From assembly GCA_945612235.1 (NCBI GenBank), contig CALZAE010000001.1, positions 32,614 through 96,613 on the forward strand: DNA of 64,000 nt, read 5' to 3'. Both the position numbers and the translations under genes were made by a program. The notes below the pieces were generated by a model that saw nothing but the letters and a program-made list of their open reading frames with translations, was not told where the DNA came from and ran no database searches. Below, piece by piece: positions 18,955 to 27,343 of the stretch; the stretch's first letter is position 1, and each line of letters begins with the position of its first letter. This DNA comes from an uncultured Gammaproteobacteria bacterium (lineage in GTDB: Bacteria; Pseudomonadota; Gammaproteobacteria; Pseudomonadales; Pseudomonadaceae).

Positions 18955-18992
18955 TAAAAAAAGCCGCTTACTCAATGCGAGTAAGCGGCTTT
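18955..18992 (-). terminator. Terminator after the second DUF1329 gene
   Basis: 14-bp stem AAAGCCGCTTACTC (18960-18973) / GAGTAAGCGGCTTT (18979-18992), loop AATGC, T run on the minus strand. Confidence 0.9.
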
Positions 18993-19006
18993 GATGTGCG
19001 CGAAGC

Positions 19007-20386
19007 TTATAAACCTAAGCGACGTGCAGCCTCAGGTCCAAAGTCACCTGATTTCAGCTTACCCGTATTGAGGGTATAGGCTGATTTCTGCTCATTGACC
19101 AGGTTAAAGGCAAGGTATGAACCCGCCAGTAGATCATGGTACAGACCTACACCCGCTTGCCATGTTTGCGCTTCATAGGCATAGAAGTAGTTGACCATCG
19201 ATGTGCGCCAGAGTTGGCCACGAGCATCGAAGTTCTCACCCATCAACATCAACATGCTGTCTTCATCAACATACATGCGGCGTTTGCCATATAAATGGCG
19301 GTAGCCATCTTTGAGCTTACCTTCGAGCACCCAAACACGGTGCAGCTCATAGCGCATATGATCTGGATTCACGTGCCCCTTAGTCAAGAGTTCATCGTAT
19401 GAGATATTTTTGTCGTGAATACCATAGGCGTTGTAAGGCACATACATTTCTTGCTTGCCCACAATGTCCCAGTTGTAACGCACACCGGAACCGTTAAAGA
19501 TACGCACTTCATCGACAGTAATAGAGCCGCCACTGCCTGGAAACTGCATATCAAAACCATACTCAGGCGCCTGACGTACACGACGGGTACCTGGATCATA
19601 GCGCCAGCTCTGACGTGGTTCAGCCTTGTGGTTAAAGTACTCAAGACCGGTATTGACTTCACCACGATCACGCTGTGGCAAGTTGGTTTGGTTTAAGAAA
19701 TAAGCGGATGGACCTTTAGTAGGACCTTCATTACCTGGCTTTAAAAACAATGCCAAGTTCGCTGATTTGAGCTGACCATGGCTGCGGCTACCGTCAGCCA
19801 AGACATACATATTGTCAGACACCAACTCTTCACTCCACGGACGGTAAGTAAAGAATGATGAAGTCCAGAGCAGCTCTAAGCCCGTTTTCGGGAATGGAAA
19901 GGCAATACCACCGGTGGTGGCATCAATGCCTTCACCATCATCCACGAGCTTGGCATTTTTAGCATTCTTCAACGTCACCTCACACACAGAATCCGGAAAA
20001 CGGAAATCACGGTGCGATGGATAAATTGGCATTTTGAAAGTATCTGGGTACTTCGCAAATAACGCTAACTGGCCTTCCGATAACTTATCTTTATGCTCTG
20101 CTAAGTTAGCTGCAGTAATCACAAACAAGGGTTTTTCACCCGCGTAAGGATCAATCGGGTGATTGCCTGTGCCTTTAAAATCAACATGATCAGGTGCACC
20201 CAACCATTTACCGCTCCACTCAGGAATGGTACCTGCAGCGTTACCTGCTTTTTCTGCGCCAACGCAGGTTAAATCTTTGCCTAAGCGCTGGATTTCAGCG
20301 TCAGTGGCTGCCTGCGCTGTACCAGCAAGCAAGCCCCCTACGGCTGTGACCAGCAGCAGCCTTTTTAAAGTATGCGTATAAGACAT
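19007..20386 (-). CDS. DUF1329 family exported protein (LolB-like fold), copy 2
   Basis: The protein has 459 residues with a signal peptide ending at GTAQA. It is clearly paralogous to the protein at 3452-4828, sharing the mature start (DLTCVGAEKAGNAAGTIPEW), the IDPYAGEKPLFVITAANL region and YGKRRMYVDEDS. It lies 16 nt downstream of its DUF1302 partner, so the two form a unit behind site F. Two full DUF1302/DUF1329 pairs in one cluster suggest different substrates or a two-component uptake route. Function inferred only from context. Confidence 0.85.
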   Translation of the reverse strand: MSYTHTLKRLLLVTAVGGLLAGTAQAATDAEIQRLGKDLTCVGAEKAGNAAGTIPEWSGKWLGAPDHVDFKGTGNHPIDPYAGEKPLFVITAANLAEHKDKLSEGQLALFAKYPDTFKMPIYPSHRDFRFPDSVCEVTLKNAKNAKLVDDGEGIDATTGGIAFPFPKTGLELLWTSSFFTYRPWSEELVSDNMYVLADGSRSHGQLKSANLALFLKPGNEGPTKGPSAYFLNQTNLPQRDRGEVNTGLEYFNHKAEPRQSWRYDPGTRRVRQAPEYGFDMQFPGSGGSITVDEVRIFNGSGVRYNWDIVGKQEMYVPYNAYGIHDKNISYDELLTKGHVNPDHMRYELHRVWVLEGKLKDGYRHLYGKRRMYVDEDSMLMLMGENFDARGQLWRTSMVNYFYAYEAQTWQAGVGLYHDLLAGSYLAFNLVNEQKSAYTLNTGKLKSGDFGPEAARRLGL

Positions 20387-20402
20387 AATGGCCTCGAAGC
20401 TA

Positions 20403-22031
20403 TCAGAATGTGTATTTTAAGTTAATCGCAAGGTGATCACGGTCAGCCATCAGACGATTTTGATTCACACTTGCCGATGACAAGAAGTTGACCAGCGTTG
20501 CACCCACAGCAAAGTTTTGCTTGTAGGTGAAATCTGCACCCAGTGTTAAGCGCTTCTCATCACGACCAAAACCTTGGGCACCCGTGCCGCTGATGTTCTG
20601 TGTCCAGACAGCTGAAGTGGTTAAGTCCCAACCTTGTACGATGCTGGGGTAATCCATATAGATACCACCACCGAATAAGCTGCTTGATTTGGTTTGCTTT
20701 GCTGATCGATATTTATTAAAGCTTGCGTCTGCTCCACCGCCGGTAATATGCAGCGTATCCACACTGTGAATCCGCTCATTCAGCACTTCAGCCATAAAGG
20801 TGGTTTGATGGGATAACCAGGATGGACCCAAGACATAAATCGCATTTAAGTTGGTCTGGATAATTTTACCGGTCGTAGGACCCACATCATTTGCAAGATT
20901 AACAACCGCGCCTTCACGCAAACTTAAATCACCACCCACCTGTACTGCGTCAGCAATTTTGGTACTTAAGCTCATACCGGTCAGTTTGATATCTTCAAAG
21001 TATTTAAACTTGTAAGTCCCAAGATCAACAACGCCTAAGTCTTTAGCAGAACTGTACTGGGAGCCCCCACCAAAGAATACAGCTGGTGTACGGTCATGGT
21101 AACGGTAGTGGTACAAACCAATTTCGGTATTAAAGTCTGGGTTAAAGCGAACCCCTACACCCCACTGGCCTTTATTATCGGGCTTTTTAGTACCTGCATT
21201 CGTAACATAAGCATTACTATCAAAGTTGCCATTCAAGTCTGGCACGTAAAAACGCTCTGAACCTGGTCCAAAGAAATCCGAACCAAAGAAATCGCCCACA
21301 GGGTTGAGCAGTGTTTCTTCCCACTTGTACTGCCAGAAACCTGTCAAAGTGACCTGCTCGTTCAGCGCCAAGTTAAAAGACACTTGACCTGCAGGCAGGT
21401 AGGCATCTTTAGCTTCGGTACCAGGTACGTTAAATTTCGTGGCATCAACAGGTGCTTGCCCCTGACTGATATTGGGCCAGAATAAACTCTCACCCCACGC
21501 CACTAAGTGACGACCCGCTTTCACCGACAGGTACTTTGAGTCACCCATGGTGAAGTTACCAAACACATAGGCATCCAGCAGACGTGCTTGTCCGCCGCTG
21601 CGCTCTTTAGTTTTGCTGGTAAATTTGCGGTGGTTGCCGGCCTTGTTGACCGTACCCGGTGAGTTGTTTTTGTTGGTGTTGTGGTACACATCATCATAGA
21701 AATGACTGCCGCGTAACACTGCCCCTACATTCTCGTAACGAGCAATCACTTCACCAAACAGGCTGACACGGTTATTGATTAATCCCCATTTATCAAAGTT
21801 GCGTGTGCCGTCATCATTGTTTGGATCTTTTAAGTAAGCTGAATTAGCCGAACCTGTACGCGTTGAAAGCGTGTAGTTTGCGGTTAATTGGCTTTGCAAA
21901 CTGAAGCCATTATCAAAATGGACTGTTGGCAGAGCCAGTGCTGAAGCACTGCAGGTGATGGCTGCAATAGCCACAGACAATTGCCTTAAAGAGCTTATCG
22001 TTTTTGTTGCAGTTAGCGTGTGCCGGTTCAT
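20403..22031 (-). CDS. DUF1302 family outer-membrane beta-barrel protein, copy 2
   Basis: The protein has 542 residues from the ATG at 22031 (AAGGAAC upstream); a frame extending to 22109 would run into the operator and is unlikely. A signal peptide is followed by mature ALPTVHFDNGF. Many aromatic beta strands and the terminal LAINLKYTF point to an outer-membrane barrel. It matches copy 1 in length and in motifs such as the KAGRHLVAWGESLFWPNIS region. Site F lies 68 nt upstream. Confidence 0.85.
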   Translation of the reverse strand: MNRHTLTATKTISSLRQLSVAIAAITCSASALALPTVHFDNGFSLQSQLTANYTLSTRTGSANSAYLKDPNNDDGTRNFDKWGLINNRVSLFGEVIARYENVGAVLRGSHFYDDVYHNTNKNNSPGTVNKAGNHRKFTSKTKERSGGQARLLDAYVFGNFTMGDSKYLSVKAGRHLVAWGESLFWPNISQGQAPVDATKFNVPGTEAKDAYLPAGQVSFNLALNEQVTLTGFWQYKWEETLLNPVGDFFGSDFFGPGSERFYVPDLNGNFDSNAYVTNAGTKKPDNKGQWGVGVRFNPDFNTEIGLYHYRYHDRTPAVFFGGGSQYSSAKDLGVVDLGTYKFKYFEDIKLTGMSLSTKIADAVQVGGDLSLREGAVVNLANDVGPTTGKIIQTNLNAIYVLGPSWLSHQTTFMAEVLNERIHSVDTLHITGGGADASFNKYRSAKQTKSSSLFGGGIYMDYPSIVQGWDLTTSAVWTQNISGTGAQGFGRDEKRLTLGADFTYKQNFAVGATLVNFLSSASVNQNRLMADRDHLAINLKYTF

Positions 22032-22099
22032 GGTTAAAGTTCCTTTATTATTATGCAGTTCAACCGTGCACAACAGTAACTTTGCCCACATAACCCCAG

Positions 22100-22117
22100 C
22101 ATCGTACAAACGGACGA
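22100..22117 (-). promoter_or_regulatory. Operator-like site F, upstream of DUF1302/DUF1329 pair 2
   Basis: On the minus strand it reads TCGTCCGTTTGTACGATG, 68 nt before the ATG at 22031. A weak -10-like TACTGT starts 21 nt after it. Confidence 0.65.
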
Positions 22118-22120
22118 TAC

Positions 22121-22142
22121 CTAGGCGCCGTTCAGCGCCTAG
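22121..22142. terminator. GC-rich hairpin after the kshB-like gene
   Basis: 8-bp stem CTAGGCGC (22121-22128) / GCGCCTAG (22135-22142) between the end of the reductase gene and site F. There is no clear T run, so termination is only possible. Confidence 0.4.
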
Positions 22143-22156
22143 ATTTAAACGCTCTT

Positions 22157-23191
22157 TTAATCAGGAAACTTCAAATGAACCTTGCCTGAGGTCGCCACAG
22201 CTTGGCAGGCCAGTGTCCAGCCTTCAGCCAGCTCATTTTTATCCAAGGCATCATTGGCCAGTAAATCCACATCACCTGAGACTAAAGTACACATACAGGT
22301 TGCACAGGAACCCACCAGACATGAATGTGGCGCTTTAATGCCTTCACGCAACATGGCGGCCAGTAATATTTCGCCATCCTCACACTCGATTTCACGGGTT
22401 TCACCATCCAACTCAACAGTCAATTGAGTTGCAGTTGACCCAGCGTGCTGCACAACGGCTTCAAAACCGCCTTCACTTTCACCTGGCAATGAAACAAAAC
22501 GCTCAACATGCACAGATTTACCATTGATGCCGGCAATTTTTGCAGCTTGCTCAACACACTGCATAAAAGGCTCAGGGCCACAGACAAAGACTTCTGGGTT
22601 GTCCAAACCTTCAGCAAACTGGGCTAAATGCGCTGGTGATGTATGCCCCTGCACAGAATCCAACCAGTGAATAATCTGCAAGCGCTCAGGGTGCTGCACA
22701 GCGAGTTCACGCAGCAAACTTTTGAAAATAACCGAACTCTCGTCGCGGTTGGCGTAGACAAAACGTACTCGCCCCTGCCCCTGACTTAAAGCCGAGCGCA
22801 GAATCGATAACACAGGTGTAACACCACTACCGCCGGCAAATAACAGGAAGTTCGCATCCAGATTTTTCGGTACAAACACGCCAGCGGGCTTTAACACTTC
22901 TAAGGTATCGCCGGCTTTAATGTTATCGCACAGCCAGTTTGAACCACGGCCATCTGTCACACGCTTAACAGTGACACGCAGGTTCTCATTTTCATAAGGC
23001 GAGCTGGATAATGAATAGCAGCGTGGCAACCAATCATCCTGCCATGGTGTACGCAAGGTTAAAAACTGACCCGGGCGGTATTTAAAATCCGCCTTTAATT
23101 CCTCAGGGATATCAAACTCAAATGAGCAGGCATCATGGGTTTCCTGTATGACCGAAGCCACACGCAGCTTATGGTAACTGGGTAGACTCAT
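22157..23191 (-). CDS. kshB: Ferredoxin-NAD(P)H oxidoreductase with C-terminal 2Fe-2S domain, KshB-like
   Basis: The protein has 344 residues in the order FAD domain (RCYSLSSSP motif), NAD(P) domain (FAGGSGVTPVLS, CGPEPFMQ) and C-terminal plant-type ferredoxin with cysteines in SCLVGSCATCMC and a later LACQA. This architecture matches KshB, the reductase of 3-ketosteroid 9-alpha-hydroxylase, as well as PaaE/HmpX-type reductases. Its gene is 2 nt after the SDR gene in the hsaA-kstD-SDR operon, which favours the steroid role. The oxygenase partner KshA (Rieske protein) is not in this window and must be encoded elsewhere. Confidence 0.8.
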   Translation of the reverse strand: MSLPSYHKLRVASVIQETHDACSFEFDIPEELKADFKYRPGQFLTLRTPWQDDWLPRCYSLSSSPYENENLRVTVKRVTDGRGSNWLCDNIKAGDTLEVLKPAGVFVPKNLDANFLLFAGGSGVTPVLSILRSALSQGQGRVRFVYANRDESSVIFKSLLRELAVQHPERLQIIHWLDSVQGHTSPAHLAQFAEGLDNPEVFVCGPEPFMQCVEQAAKIAGINGKSVHVERFVSLPGESEGGFEAVVQHAGSTATQLTVELDGETREIECEDGEILLAAMLREGIKAPHSCLVGSCATCMCTLVSGDVDLLANDALDKNELAEGWTLACQAVATSGKVHLKFPD

Positions 23192-23193
23192 AA

Positions 23194-23946
23194 TTAAATA
23201 CTCATTACAAATTGGCCACTGTCAATGCGCAACTCAATGCCATTCACAGCACGGGCCTCATCCGAAGCCAAATACAGTACAGCATCAGCCACATCAGATG
23301 GACGACAGGCACGGTTCATCGGATCTTTATCAATTGTTAACAACTCAGGATCAACCCCGTCAGGATACCCCCCCCGCGTCATAGGCGTTAAAATGCCATC
23401 AGGATGAATCGAGTTACAACGAATTCGGTAACGTTTCAAACGGCAATCAGCAGCAACAGCACGCGTTAATGCTGCGACAGCACCTTTACTTGCGCTATAA
23501 GCCACATAGTCTTCTTTAGCAGCAAGCGCAGCAATGGATGACATATTCACAATCGCGCCGCCTTGCTTTTTCATCACAGCAATAGCGGTTTTACAACCTA
23601 GAAAGACACTGTCAGCATTAACCGTTAATAAACGCTTCCAGTCTTCATAACTGGCTTCTTCAATATCACCTTTCAATAAAACCCCAGCGTTATTCACTAA
23701 AATATCCAACCGGCCAAATGCTTCAACCGTTGTATCAACCACGTGCCGCCAACCTTCCGGATCAGTGACATCATGACGAACAAATGTCGCACCAATTTCT
23801 TGCGCAATACGGCTTCCGTCAGTTTCATTCAGATCCGACATAATGACATGCGCCCCTTCGCAAGCGAAGCGACGCGCCACGGCTTCACCAACACCACTAG
23901 CAGCGCCAGTGACAATAGCTACTTTTCCAGAAAGTCTTTGGCTCAT
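23194..23946 (-). CDS. SDR oxidoreductase, 3-beta/17-beta- or 3-alpha-hydroxysteroid dehydrogenase-like
   Basis: The protein has 250 residues from the ATG at 23946 with AAGGA 8 nt upstream; an ATG 6 nt earlier is in frame. It shows the classical SDR pattern: TGAASGVG cofactor loop, NNAG, the catalytic serine in NMSSIAA and the YSASK motif. The length and sequence pattern resemble bacterial 3-beta/17-beta-hydroxysteroid dehydrogenase and BaiA-type enzymes, which oxidise steroid hydroxyls. Position between kstD and kshB-like genes supports this. Regiospecificity cannot be judged. Confidence 0.8.
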   Translation of the reverse strand: MSQRLSGKVAIVTGAASGVGEAVARRFACEGAHVIMSDLNETDGSRIAQEIGATFVRHDVTDPEGWRHVVDTTVEAFGRLDILVNNAGVLLKGDIEEASYEDWKRLLTVNADSVFLGCKTAIAVMKKQGGAIVNMSSIAALAAKEDYVAYSASKGAVAALTRAVAADCRLKRYRIRCNSIHPDGILTPMTRGGYPDGVDPELLTIDKDPMNRACRPSDVADAVLYLASDEARAVNGIELRIDSGQFVMSI

Positions 23947-23960
23947 TTTCATCTTCCTTA

Positions 23961-25673
23961 TTATTTAGCCGCTGCATTCAGCGCTGCAACGTAACCAAAA
24001 GTCATTGCGGGCCCCAATGTTCCACCCGCGCCTGGATAAGTAGTACCCAATACTGAAGCTGAGGTATTACCAATCGCATACAGTCCTTCAATCACTTGCC
24101 CATCAGGCTTAACCACTTGCGCATGCTCATTGGTTAACAAACCACCTTTAGTACCAATATCTCCGCCTTGAATCGGCATCGCGTAATAGGGTCCTTTCGC
24201 AATTGGCGCCAAGCAAGGATTAGGGGTGATATTGCTGTCACCGTAGTAACGATCAAATACGTTACCACCGCGACCAAAGTCTTCATCCACACCTGTTTCA
24301 GCATAGCGGTTCATCTTTTTCACTGTGTCCTGCAAGCCTGCAGCATCCACACCAATTTTCTGCGCTAGCTCATCCAAGGTATCGGCTTTAAAGTAGAGTT
24401 TATTCAACCATTCTTTACGCAAGCGCATGTCTGGCATGATTTGCCCCGGCATCAACGGACCCATAGCATAATTAAACCGAAATTTCGCATCAAAAATTGC
24501 CCAGCTTGGAAAAGTCTTGCCTTGCGTCACCTGATTGTCAGCATGCATGGCTGTCACAAACTCAAGATAAGGGGATGCCTCATTAACAAAACGCTTACCT
24601 AAGCTATTCACCACAATTGCACCAGGGAAAGCACGCTCAGCAAAAATACCACGGGCTTTTGTTTCACCTGGCACTAAAAAGGTGGGAGCCCACCATGCCC
24701 AATCCATCAAAGCAGTTGCCGCACCCAACTTTTGACCCGCTTCTAATGCGGCTCCAGTATTAGCGCCTTCAGGTGTTGCACACCATTCAACCTTATTCGG
24801 TTGTGGTAAATACTTCGCACGCAGCTCTGGGTTTTGCTCAAAACCACCCGCACCTAAAATCACACCTTTCTCGGCACGAATGCGTTGCTGCTGGCCATTA
24901 CGCTCAACCACCACACCACACACACGACCATTTTCTTCAATTAAATCAACAAAGTTGGTGTTCAACCACAAAGGAATATTCTTATCCAGCATGGATGCAC
25001 GTAAGCTCGCAATCAACGCATTTCCTAAAGCGGTACGACGGTCACGTTGTTCTCCGGTTTTTTTACGCCAGCTAAAATCCAGCTTGTAACGCAACATCAT
25101 CCACATCACCATCAGCCGCCAGCCGCGACTTTTAGACATCGCAACGTGTGCCTGACGTGCAGTCCATGAAATGCGCCCCATCAACAAATTGCCGCGTGAC
25201 GCTTCACGTAAATTGGATATTTCATCTTTTAGTGAAGATAGATCAAACAACTCAGGATCAAGGGTACGGCCACCGGGTAAAAACCCTTCTAAATGCGGGT
25301 AGTAATCTGGGTACTTCTCAGCAACGGCATAACGCACCCGTGAGTTTTTCTCCAACCACTGAACCATTTCTGGTGCTTTTTCGATGTACTTACGCACACG
25401 CGTCTCATCAATATCAGCACCGATCGCATTTTTTAAATACGTCCAAGCTTTCTCCGGACTATCCTGCCCCCCCTTCGCCTTAAAGTGGTGGTTGCATGGA
25501 ATCCAAATGCCACCACCCGATAATGCTGAAGTTCCGCCGTACTTATCAGTTTTTTCAATCACTAGCACTCGTAAACCTTGTGCTTGTGCAGTGATTGCAG
25601 CAGTTAAAGCACCAGCGCCTGAACCCACGACTACCAGATCGTAATCTGTATTGTAATTATTTTGAACAGTCAT
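23961..25673 (-). CDS. kstD: FAD-dependent 3-ketosteroid delta1-dehydrogenase family protein
   Basis: The protein has 570 residues. The N-terminal dinucleotide loop is VVVGSGAGALTAAITA, followed by EKTDKYGGTSALSGGGIWIP. The C-terminal GLYAIGNTSASVLGTTYPGAGGTLGPAMTFGY is typical of KstD and fumarate-reductase-like ketosteroid dehydrogenases. KstD introduces the 1,2 double bond needed before 9-alpha-hydroxylation opens ring B. The gene lies between hsaA and the SDR gene. A delta4(5-alpha or 5-beta) dehydrogenase of the same family is an alternative reading. Confidence 0.85.
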   Translation of the reverse strand: MTVQNNYNTDYDLVVVGSGAGALTAAITAQAQGLRVLVIEKTDKYGGTSALSGGGIWIPCNHHFKAKGGQDSPEKAWTYLKNAIGADIDETRVRKYIEKAPEMVQWLEKNSRVRYAVAEKYPDYYPHLEGFLPGGRTLDPELFDLSSLKDEISNLREASRGNLLMGRISWTARQAHVAMSKSRGWRLMVMWMMLRYKLDFSWRKKTGEQRDRRTALGNALIASLRASMLDKNIPLWLNTNFVDLIEENGRVCGVVVERNGQQQRIRAEKGVILGAGGFEQNPELRAKYLPQPNKVEWCATPEGANTGAALEAGQKLGAATALMDWAWWAPTFLVPGETKARGIFAERAFPGAIVVNSLGKRFVNEASPYLEFVTAMHADNQVTQGKTFPSWAIFDAKFRFNYAMGPLMPGQIMPDMRLRKEWLNKLYFKADTLDELAQKIGVDAAGLQDTVKKMNRYAETGVDEDFGRGGNVFDRYYGDSNITPNPCLAPIAKGPYYAMPIQGGDIGTKGGLLTNEHAQVVKPDGQVIEGLYAIGNTSASVLGTTYPGAGGTLGPAMTFGYVAALNAAAK

Positions 25674-25748
25674 CTACACACCTATCTTAATCACAAAGTT
25701 GACAAGCAAAAACCGTCGTGCTATTTGGAACTCGCGACAGCAATACTT

Positions 25749-26939
25749 TTAAACATAAGGATCAGGGTTAGGTAAGCCTAGCTGAACTGTTCCGTAGGCC
25801 CGTGCGTAAGCAGCCATATTGTTAGCAATATGCCCACGCGCCTGGTGAATATCGCGGAAAATACGCTCGACTGGGTTTGTTTTGTACAGACCCGATGCCG
25901 CCATCGCCTTCAACAGAGCGCTGACTTTCTCAGCACAGGTGTTGGTCACATAAGCGGACTGGTAGCGATACAGCAAACGCATCTCTACATCTGGCAGCTC
26001 GCCTTTCTCAGCGATTTCCAGCAGCTCGCCGTAGTTGCGATGCAAAACCAGCTTGAGCATATCCAGCGTCAAAATCGCATCCGCGACGGTATCTTGTGCA
26101 ACTGGATCTTCAGCCGTTTTGGCACCATGCTTACCAATGTGCTTGGCCGCATTGTCACAAAACTCATTGATAGCGCCTTGTAACGCACCTAAAACTGAAG
26201 TAGACACTGCACGCGTAAAGACCTGTGCAAATGGAATCGCAAAGATCGGGTTGGTGTTTTCTTTCAGACCCGGTGTGGCTTCAAGCGAGCTGTTGTTGGT
26301 GCGCTGTACACGGTGCGCCGGTACAAAAGCATCATCCACAATAATATCGTGACTGCCCGTGCCGCGCAGACCCAATACATCCCAGTTACGCTCAATGCGG
26401 TAGTCGGCACGTGGTACTAAGAAGGTGCCGTGTTCAACGCCTTCACCGTTCTCATCAGGCGGCAAAATACCACCCAACAAAGTCCACTCACAATGCTCAC
26501 AACCACTGGAGAAACCCCAGCGACCGCTGATGCGATAGCCACCTTCAACCGGTGTCACTTTAGCCACTGGCATATAGGTTGAACCCACTAATGTATCTTG
26601 GTTCTCACCCCATACATCAATCTGAGCTTGCTCTGGGTAACGCGCCAACTGCCATGGGTGTACACCCATCACGCCATAAATCCATGCTGTCGACATACAG
26701 CCTTCAGCCAATGCCATTTGGATTTCAAAGAAGGTCCGTGGATCCACTTCAAAGCCACCATGACGCTTAGGTTGCATGGCTTTAAATAAACCTGCGGCTT
26801 GCATTTCTGCAATCGTTTCATCAGGGATTTTCAGGTCAATCCCAGCTTGGGCGGAACGCGCTTTCAATGCAGGAATCAGGTTGCGCGCACTTTCGATTAA
26901 CTCGAGATCTTTCTTGGTTTTAATATGTGCGGTAGCCAT
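25749..26939 (-). CDS. hsaA: Flavin-dependent monooxygenase, HsaA type (oxygenase component)
   Basis: The protein has 396 residues with an acyl-CoA-dehydrogenase-like fold as in HsaA and HpaH-type hydroxylases, showing GRWGFSSGCEHCEWTLLG, NWDVLGLRGTGSHDI and a C-terminal FRDIHQARGHI. HsaA uses reduced flavin from HsaB to hydroxylate the phenolic seco-steroid 3-HSA to the catechol DHSA, the HsaC substrate. It is the first gene of the minus-strand operon hsaA-kstD-SDR-kshB behind site G. The reductase gene hsaB is on the other strand at 28990. Confidence 0.9.
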   Translation of the reverse strand: MATAHIKTKKDLELIESARNLIPALKARSAQAGIDLKIPDETIAEMQAAGLFKAMQPKRHGGFEVDPRTFFEIQMALAEGCMSTAWIYGVMGVHPWQLARYPEQAQIDVWGENQDTLVGSTYMPVAKVTPVEGGYRISGRWGFSSGCEHCEWTLLGGILPPDENGEGVEHGTFLVPRADYRIERNWDVLGLRGTGSHDIIVDDAFVPAHRVQRTNNSSLEATPGLKENTNPIFAIPFAQVFTRAVSTSVLGALQGAINEFCDNAAKHIGKHGAKTAEDPVAQDTVADAILTLDMLKLVLHRNYGELLEIAEKGELPDVEMRLLYRYQSAYVTNTCAEKVSALLKAMAASGLYKTNPVERIFRDIHQARGHIANNMAAYARAYGTVQLGLPNPDPYV

Positions 26940-27015
26940 AGTTAATTCTCTCGGTGATTAATACAGATATTGTTTTCCAATGTTTTACGATTATCAGCGC
27001 AGCCTGCGTGCCTCT

Positions 27016-27033
27016 CATCGTCAAACTGGACTA
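27016..27033 (-). promoter_or_regulatory. Operator-like site G, upstream of the hsaA operon
   Basis: On the minus strand it reads TAGTCCAGTTTGACGATG, 76 nt before the hsaA ATG. The -10-like GATAAT starts exactly 20 nt after it. Confidence 0.7.
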
Positions 27034-27343
27034 GGAATTAATGAACACACTCAACAGGCTCTTAGACCTTGGTATTCCTCCTTATACAAAACAGCCTGAA
27101 TTTTTATTTCCTAACCGCAAGAATCGCTGCTAACCCACGTATTACCTTCCCTACAACACCTCCGCCGTTAAAACCATATGGACTGTAGAAGACTTATACA
27201 GATCTTCTACAACTCAATAAATAACACACCCGTTTAAAAACTCAAACTTTATTGCACTCAATCAACAAACAATGACAACACGCCAGAATAAAAAAGCCCG
27301 AGCACAGATCAACTGCACTCGGGCTTGGGTCACTCAATAAGAA
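27034..27343. other. Intergenic stretch with hairpins, no supported gene
   Basis: AT-rich spacer between hsaA promoter and the aldehyde dehydrogenase terminator. It holds an inverted repeat TGTAGAAGA (27184-27192) / TCTTCTACA (27203-27211) and a possible 30-codon ORF from 27041 that I do not accept as a gene. Confidence 0.5.
27288..27326 (-). terminator. Terminator after the aldehyde dehydrogenase gene
   Basis: Long stem based on AAGCCCGAG / CTCGGGCTT, with a T run on the minus strand. Confidence 0.8.

Noticed and set aside
27041..27133. 30-codon ORF (MNTLNRLLDLGIPPYTKQPE...) starting next to site G
   Set aside because: Only a weak AGGA upstream, short, no signal or domain; could be chance in an AT-rich spacer.
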